A stretch of 64,000 nt of DNA from Mycolicibacterium cosmeticum (lineage in GTDB: Bacteria > Actinomycetota > Actinomycetes > Mycobacteriales > Mycobacteriaceae). The position numbers and the translations under genes were made by a program. The first letter of the stretch is position 1, and each line of letters opens with the position of its first letter. This document shows positions 59,866 through 64,000 of this stretch, piece after piece. The DNA lies in NCBI GenBank assembly GCA_016197365.1, contig JACPVS010000027.1:1-64000 (forward strand). Reading direction: 5' to 3'. A model generated the notes under the pieces. The model was not told where the DNA came from, made no database searches, and worked only from the letters and a program-made list of their open reading frames with translations.

Positions 59866-61430
59866 GCGACAAGAAACCGATCCGGCGCGCGTTGATCAGC
59901 GTGTACGACAAGACCGGACTGGGGGCGCTGGCCCGCGGACTGCATGACGCGGGCGTGACCATCGTGTCGACCGGTTCGACCGCGAAAACGATTGCCGAGG
60001 CCGGTGTTCCGGTAACGCCCGTGGAGGATGTCACCGGTTTTCCCGAGGTGCTCGACGGACGGGTGAAGACGTTGCACCCGAAGGTGCACGCCGGGTTGCT
60101 CGCCGACACCCGTAAAGCCGAGCACCTCAGAGCGCTCGACGAACTCGGCATCGAAGCCTTCGAACTCGTCGTGGTGAACCTGTATCCGTTCAGCGAGACG
60201 GTGGCCTCCGGCGCCGCACCCGACGAGTGCGTCGAGCAGATCGACATCGGCGGCCCGTCCATGGTGCGTGCGGCGGCGAAGAACCATCCCAGCGTGGCCG
60301 TGGTCGTCGAGCCCCTGGGCTACGAGGGCGTGCTGGCCGCGGTGCGCGCCGGCGGGTTCACCCTCGCCGAGCGGAAGCGGCTGGCCGCGTTGGCCTTCCG
60401 GCACACCGCGGAGTACGACGTGGCGGTCGCGAGCTGGATGGGTACCGTGCTTTCCCCCGAAGAAGGCACCGCTCCCGACGGGCCGCCGCAGTGGGTCGGC
60501 TCGACCTGGCGGCGTGCCGAGGTACTGCGCTACGGCGAGAACCCGCACCAGGGTGCCGCGCTGTACCGCAACGACGCGGGCTGGCCGGGCCTGGCGCAGG
60601 CCGAGCAGTTGCACGGCAAGGAGATGTCGTACAACAACTACACCGATGCCGACGCCGCGTGGCGCGCCGCGTTCGACCATGAGCAGACCTGTGTGGCCAT
60701 CATCAAGCACGCCAACCCGTGTGGGATCGCGATCTCATCGGTGTCGGTGGCCGATGCGCACCGTAAAGCCCATGAGTGCGACCCGCTTTCGGCGTTCGGC
60801 GGCGTGATCGCGACCAACACGACGGTCAGCGTGGAGATGGCGCAGACGGTGGCCGACATCTTCACCGAGGTGATCGTCGCACCGGCGTACGAGCCCGGTG
60901 CGGTGGAAGTGTTGTCGGGCAAGAAGAACATTCGCATCCTGGTCGCGTCCGAACCGCAGGAATCCGGTGTCGAATTCCGTCAGATCAGTGGCGGACTGCT
61001 GCTGCAGGAGCGCGACGCCCTGGACGCAGCCGGGGACGACCCGGCCAACTGGACGCTGGCGACCGGCACCCCCGCCGATCCCGCGACGCTGGCCGATCTG
61101 GTGTTCGCGTGGCGCACCTGCCGCGCGGTGAAATCGAACGCCATTGTCGTCGCTTCCGACGGCGCGACCGTCGGCGTCGGTATGGGACAGGTGAACCGCG
61201 TGGACGCCGCCCGGTTGGCGGTGGAGCGCGGCGGTGACCGGGTCAAGGGTGCCGTCGCCGCGTCGGACGCCTTCTTCCCGTTCCCTGACGGACTCGAGAC
61301 GCTGACCAACGCCGGCGTGAAAGCGGTTGTGCACCCGGGTGGTTCGGTGCGTGACGACGTGGTGACGGCAGCCGCCGAGGCCGCGGGTGTCACCCTGTAC
61401 CTGACCGGGGCGCGGCACTTCGCGCACTGA
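59862..61430 (+). CDS. purH: Bifunctional AICAR transformylase/IMP cyclohydrolase
   Basis: A 522-aa enzyme doing the last two steps of IMP synthesis. The N-terminal cyclohydrolase domain has RALISVYDKTGLGALARGLHDAGVTIVSTGSTAKTI. The C-terminal transformylase has LRYGENPHQGAALY, the Lys-His pair in IIKHANPCGIA, and SDAFFPFPDGLETLTNAGVKAVVHPGGSVRDD. It is coupled to purN. Its 3' end overlaps that of the convergent AbiEi-like gene by 41 bp. Confidence 0.97.
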   Translation: MSDKKPIRRALISVYDKTGLGALARGLHDAGVTIVSTGSTAKTIAEAGVPVTPVEDVTGFPEVLDGRVKTLHPKVHAGLLADTRKAEHLRALDELGIEAFELVVVNLYPFSETVASGAAPDECVEQIDIGGPSMVRAAAKNHPSVAVVVEPLGYEGVLAAVRAGGFTLAERKRLAALAFRHTAEYDVAVASWMGTVLSPEEGTAPDGPPQWVGSTWRRAEVLRYGENPHQGAALYRNDAGWPGLAQAEQLHGKEMSYNNYTDADAAWRAAFDHEQTCVAIIKHANPCGIAISSVSVADAHRKAHECDPLSAFGGVIATNTTVSVEMAQTVADIFTEVIVAPAYEPGAVEVLSGKKNIRILVASEPQESGVEFRQISGGLLLQERDALDAAGDDPANWTLATGTPADPATLADLVFAWRTCRAVKSNAIVVASDGATVGVGMGQVNRVDAARLAVERGGDRVKGAVAASDAFFPFPDGLETLTNAGVKAVVHPGGSVRDDVVTAAAEAAGVTLYLTGARHFAH

Positions 61431-62220
61431 GGCCGACTCGGGCCCACAGCGCGTCGCGGGCCCGGGTGACGATGGAGCGTCGGGTGTCCCTGGGCATGGC
61501 CGACACCATCGTCCAGCCGATGCGCTCCAGGAAATCACGCTCGTCGGTGGGCCGCTGCGCACAGTCGATGCCGACCTTCCACTTTGGCCAACCCATCGCG
61601 ATCACGAGGTCGCTGATGTGGAGCCTGGTGCGGGGTGTCGGTATGCCCGAGAAACTGTGCAGCATGAGGCGGACCTGCGTTTCCCAGCGCGATGCGGAAC
61701 CGGCATCCATCCGGGCTATCGCCTCTCTGGCGGCGATCATTCCGCGCGCAGCTGGATAACGCTCCTCGAGGTGCCAGATGTCGTCCTTGCGCAAGCCGGT
61801 GATGCGGGCCAATGCATCGAGGTGTTCGACAGCGGCAACCAACTCCAGGTGTCGGGCGAGGTCGAGGGCCGTGCGTTCCGGGGTGGTGATCGGTACGCCC
61901 GCAATGACCCGGATCTCATCCACGGTGATGCGTTCATTGCGGACGATGATGCCGTCGGGGTGCTTGCTGTTCGGTGCGATGAGTTCGATTGACGCGGCAT
62001 CCGAAATCCAGGGCACGCCGTACAGTGCGGCAGCGGTCCGGCCGGCGATGTTGGCCCGACGGCCGCTCCACAGCCACGCCGCTGTGGTCCGGGCGATCAG
62101 ACTGGGCGTAGTCCCCTTCGGCACATAGACATTCGGGTAGAGCGGGGTGAACCGCCAGCGCAGTTCACCCCTGGTGAGCATCCCGCTGGCGACGGCTTCC
62201 GAGCCGATGATCGGTTCCAT
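61390..62220 (-). CDS. AbiEi/DUF559-like protein
   Basis: A 276-aa protein. The N-terminal winged-helix-like segment (SGMLTRGELRWRFTPLYPNVYVPKGT) and the middle part (AGVPITTPERTALDLARHLELVAAVEHLDAL) resemble AbiEi-type antitoxin and linked mycobacterial DUF559 nuclease-like proteins. The C-terminal part has VIAMGWPKWKVGIDCAQ and FLERIGWTMV, where a DUF559 nuclease core would lie. No clear AbiEii toxin gene is adjacent. The ATG at 62220 is chosen from domain content. A perfect 21-bp inverted repeat lies just upstream. Confidence 0.62.
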   Translation of the reverse strand: MEPIIGSEAVASGMLTRGELRWRFTPLYPNVYVPKGTTPSLIARTTAAWLWSGRRANIAGRTAAALYGVPWISDAASIELIAPNSKHPDGIIVRNERITVDEIRVIAGVPITTPERTALDLARHLELVAAVEHLDALARITGLRKDDIWHLEERYPAARGMIAAREAIARMDAGSASRWETQVRLMLHSFSGIPTPRTRLHISDLVIAMGWPKWKVGIDCAQRPTDERDFLERIGWTMVSAMPRDTRRSIVTRARDALWARVGLSARSAAPRSGTG

Positions 62221-62256
62221 AGCGGCATCGTGACAGGGGCCACCGACGTCTTTGGC

Positions 62257-62328
62257 GTGCTCCAGCGAGATCGACGTGATGGCTGTGGATAACTCACAAC
62301 GACCCTGACGTCGATCTCGCTGGAGCAC
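62257..62328. repeat. Perfect 21-bp inverted repeat with DnaA-box-like loop
   Basis: The arms at 62257-62277 and 62308-62328 are perfect 21-bp inverted copies beginning GTGCTCCAGCGAGATCGACG on the left. The 30-bp loop contains TGTGGATAA (62284-62292), the complement of the DnaA-box consensus TTATCCACA. The element sits between the lipase stop and the AbiEi-like start. A long hairpin terminator or a mobile-cassette boundary are both possible. Confidence 0.75.
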
Positions 62329-62349
62329 CCAACAAGACGACTACAGGCG

Positions 62350-63372
62350 TCAGGCGCTGGCCTCGTCGCGCTGCACCGTCGTCACATAGGCCACGAACGA
62401 CGCGATCTCCTCGACGGCGCGGCGGGCGTCCGGGTTGACGTCGAAGGACAACTGGAACATGTGCATTGCCTTGTCCCACACCTGAACCCAGACCGGCACT
62501 CCGTCGGCGCGCAGCCGGTCGGCCAGCGTGAAGGTGTCGTTGCGCAGCATCTCGTTGGTGCCGATCTGCAGCAGGAACGGGCCAAGTCCGCGCATGTTCG
62601 CCTCGGACGGCATCACCGGCACCGGCCGGGTGCCGTTCACGGTGGCGAACACGTCGTAGATGAACTTGACCGTCATGAATGGGAACAGCACGTCCATGTG
62701 TTCTTTGAGGGCATCGTATTTGAGCTGCATATCGGCAGACGTCAACGCGGACAGCAGGACCTGGCCCGCCGGTACCGGCAGGCCGGCGTCGCGGATGGCC
62801 AGGGCGGTGTCGGCGGCCATCAGGCCACCTGCCGAATCCCCGGCGAGCACAACGTGTTCCGGTGAGAAGCCGAGGGCCAGCACGTGCTGGTATGCCTCCA
62901 CTCCGTCTTCGACGGCCTCGTCGATGCTGGCTTGCGGGGCCAGTCGGTAACCGACGTTGAAGACCTGAGCGCCGGTGGACTCGGAAAGTTTGGAGGCGAA
63001 CCGCCGGTGCGAGTTGAGCCCGAGAGTGACCAGCGCCGAACCGTGGAAGTACACGATGACGCGTTCGGAGTCGCGCGCGTTCGGGGCGACGATCCACTCG
63101 GCGGGGCAGTGCGGCAGAGTCGCTTTGGTCACCGCGGTGCCCGGCAGGGGACGGATGACGCGTAGCGGCCGGTCGATGAGATCGAGGTGCGCCCGCTGCA
63201 GCCCGGCCGGCCATACCTTGTTGAACATCAGGCCGATGACCGTCAGCACGCCGAGCACCGGCCGGAGCAGGATCGACGTCAGCAAACCGAGCAGCTTGGA
63301 CTGTCGCGAGGCAGGGCCGAACTGCACCGTCGTCGGCCGATCACGCCATTCGAGCAAATTCACGGTACCCAT
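62350..63372 (-). CDS. HSL-family alpha/beta hydrolase (lipase/esterase-like)
   Basis: A 340-aa hydrolase with a hydrophobic N-terminal segment (LLGLLTSILLRPVLGVLTVIGLMF) that may contact the membrane. The hormone-sensitive-lipase oxyanion motif reads VYFHGSALVTLG (HGSA rather than the usual HGGG). The nucleophile is in VLAGDSAGGLMAADTA. The later Asp and His are less certain (DGVPVWVQVWDKAMHMFQL). It is probably a lipase or esterase of the mycobacterial Lip group. The ATG at 63372 is near the divergent Rv0958 homologue. Confidence 0.85.
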   Translation of the reverse strand: MGTVNLLEWRDRPTTVQFGPASRQSKLLGLLTSILLRPVLGVLTVIGLMFNKVWPAGLQRAHLDLIDRPLRVIRPLPGTAVTKATLPHCPAEWIVAPNARDSERVIVYFHGSALVTLGLNSHRRFASKLSESTGAQVFNVGYRLAPQASIDEAVEDGVEAYQHVLALGFSPEHVVLAGDSAGGLMAADTALAIRDAGLPVPAGQVLLSALTSADMQLKYDALKEHMDVLFPFMTVKFIYDVFATVNGTRPVPVMPSEANMRGLGPFLLQIGTNEMLRNDTFTLADRLRADGVPVWVQVWDKAMHMFQLSFDVNPDARRAVEEIASFVAYVTTVQRDEASA

Positions 63373-63446
63373 GGTACCGGGTATTCTGGCGGCTGGAAAT
63401 CACAGGTGGCCATGCCTGCAGCCGCGAGCAGTCGTAGCGTGGAGTG

Positions 63447-64000
63447 GTGACGTCACCTAACAATCTGCCCCGTACCGTCGGCGAGCTGCGCGCAACCGGG
63501 CACGTCGAGCGCGGGATCAAGCAGGAGATCCGGGAGAATCTGCTGGTCCGCCTCGCGGACGGCGCCGATATCTGGCCCGGTCTGTTCGGTTTCGAGGACA
63601 CCGTGCTGCCCCAGGTCGAGCGGGCATTGATCGCCGGGCACGACTTCGTACTGCTGGGCGAACGCGGACAGGGCAAGACCCGTCTCCTTCGCTCGATTGC
63701 CGGGCTGCTCGACGAGTGGACCCCCGTCATCACCGGCTCCGAACTCGGTGAGCATCCCTACAGTCCCATCACCCCGGAATCGATCCGGCGTTCCGCCGAG
63801 GTGGGTGACGACCTCCCGATCTCCTGGCGCCACCGCAGCCAGCGTTACACCGAGAAGCTCGCCACGCCGGACACCAGCGTGGCCGATCTGGTCGGCGACA
63901 TCGACCCGATCAAGGTGGCCGAGGGCCGCAGCCTGGGCGACCCCGAAACCATCGCCTACGGCCTCATCCCGCGCTCGCACCGCGGCATCGTCGCCATCAA
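63447..64000 (+). CDS. Mg-chelatase-like MoxR-type ATPase, partial (Rv0958 homologue)
   Basis: The gene starts at GTG 63447 and runs off the right edge; 184 codons are visible. The sequence begins TSPNNLPRTVGELRATGHVERGIKQEIREN and has Walker A in LLGERGQGKTRLLRS, as in the magnesium-chelatase subunit-like proteins of the Rv0958 group. These are AAA+ ATPases whose natural client in mycobacteria is unknown; they do not imply chlorophyll synthesis. Its position after purH preserves the M. tuberculosis order, with two inserted genes between. Confidence 0.9.
   Translation, partial: MTSPNNLPRTVGELRATGHVERGIKQEIRENLLVRLADGADIWPGLFGFEDTVLPQVERALIAGHDFVLLGERGQGKTRLLRSIAGLLDEWTPVITGSELGEHPYSPITPESIRRSAEVGDDLPISWRHRSQRYTEKLATPDTSVADLVGDIDPIKVAEGRSLGDPETIAYGLIPRSHRGIVAI

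Noticed and set aside
63447..64000. Magnesium chelatase of chlorophyll synthesis
   Set aside because: The gene is the Rv0958-type MoxR/chelatase-like ATPase. No bacteriochlorophyll genes are present and mycobacteria are not phototrophs.
1..64000. CRISPR arrays or rRNA genes
   Set aside because: No regularly spaced identical repeats with unique spacers and no rRNA sequence were seen. The only short array (45-131) has variable repeats and no unique-spacer pattern.

Overview
The window is high-GC DNA from a fast-growing mycobacterium (Mycolicibacterium-like). The assignment rests on gene content and order. From about 11 kb to the right edge the order follows M. tuberculosis Rv0937c to Rv0958: ku, ligD, an F420 oxidoreductase, a Fpg/Nei glycosylase, an SDR, pgi, chorismate mutase, uvrD1, an M23 peptidase, sucC, sucD, an LLM oxidoreductase, the Rv0954 and Rv0955 homologues, purN, purH and a Mg-chelatase-like ATPase. 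The left end carries the sigK/rskA locus (Rv0444c-Rv0449c). Accessory genes are inserted between the syntenic genes. A cobF gene sits where M. tuberculosis lacks one.

Region 1 (1-5.7 kb): a direct-repeat array and tRNA-Arg(CCT), then a minus-strand operon reading FAD oxidoreductase, DUF1365, cyclopropane/10-methyl fatty acid synthase (ufaA1-like), sigK, rskA. The genes overlap at stop/start codons. An exact SigK-type promoter (CCATCC-N16-CGAAT) lies just before the first gene, so the locus looks autoregulated. Region 2 (5.7-10.7 kb): mntH abuts a gamma-glutamylcyclotransferase/poly-gamma-glutamate hydrolase fusion; then come two paralogous small secreted proteins and an SDR/reductase pair behind a KstR-type box. 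Region 3 (11-15.5 kb): tRNA-Arg(TCG), a truncated HNH endonuclease, the Ku-LigD end-joining pair, an OsmC protein and an HxlR remnant. Region 4 (15.5-24.9 kb): a lipoprotein, an AI-2E exporter, RNase HI and a VOC protein, an RsbQ-RsbP stress-signalling pair, an extended MPT63-like secreted protein, and the DesA3 desaturase with its reductase and a divergent PucR regulator.

Region 5 (25-35.7 kb): transporters, a ROK regulator, an LLM oxidoreductase with a perfect KstR box, an AurF-DUF4873 diiron protein, cobF, a small membrane protein, a FUSC protein, a glycosylase and an SDR. Region 6 (35.8-47.2 kb): central metabolism and housekeeping genes (pgi, succinate-semialdehyde dehydrogenase, chorismate mutase, uvrD1, sucCD), plus a molybdate-binding protein with a TOBE regulator but no permease genes. 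Two CRP-like sites precede sucC and an intrinsic terminator follows sucD. Region 7 (47.2-54.7 kb): an S9 peptidase, a TetR regulator with tandem palindromic operators, a translationally coupled pair of P-loop ATPases with a perfect 13-bp inverted repeat at the promoter, and a thiolase-like protein lacking the catalytic Cys. Region 8 (54.7-64 kb): flavin and F420 monooxygenase-type genes, the Rv0954/perM membrane genes, purN-purH, an AbiEi-like protein next to a 21-bp perfect inverted repeat, a lipase-like hydrolase and the start of the Rv0958 homologue.

The least-described elements are the two-ATPase operon and its palindrome (about 49.8-52.05 kb), the cyclotransferase/PGA-hydrolase fusion, the hairpin enclosing a DnaA-box-like sequence near 62.3 kb, and the direct-repeat array at the left edge. 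All functional calls come from reading motifs and remembered family members; no database search was run.
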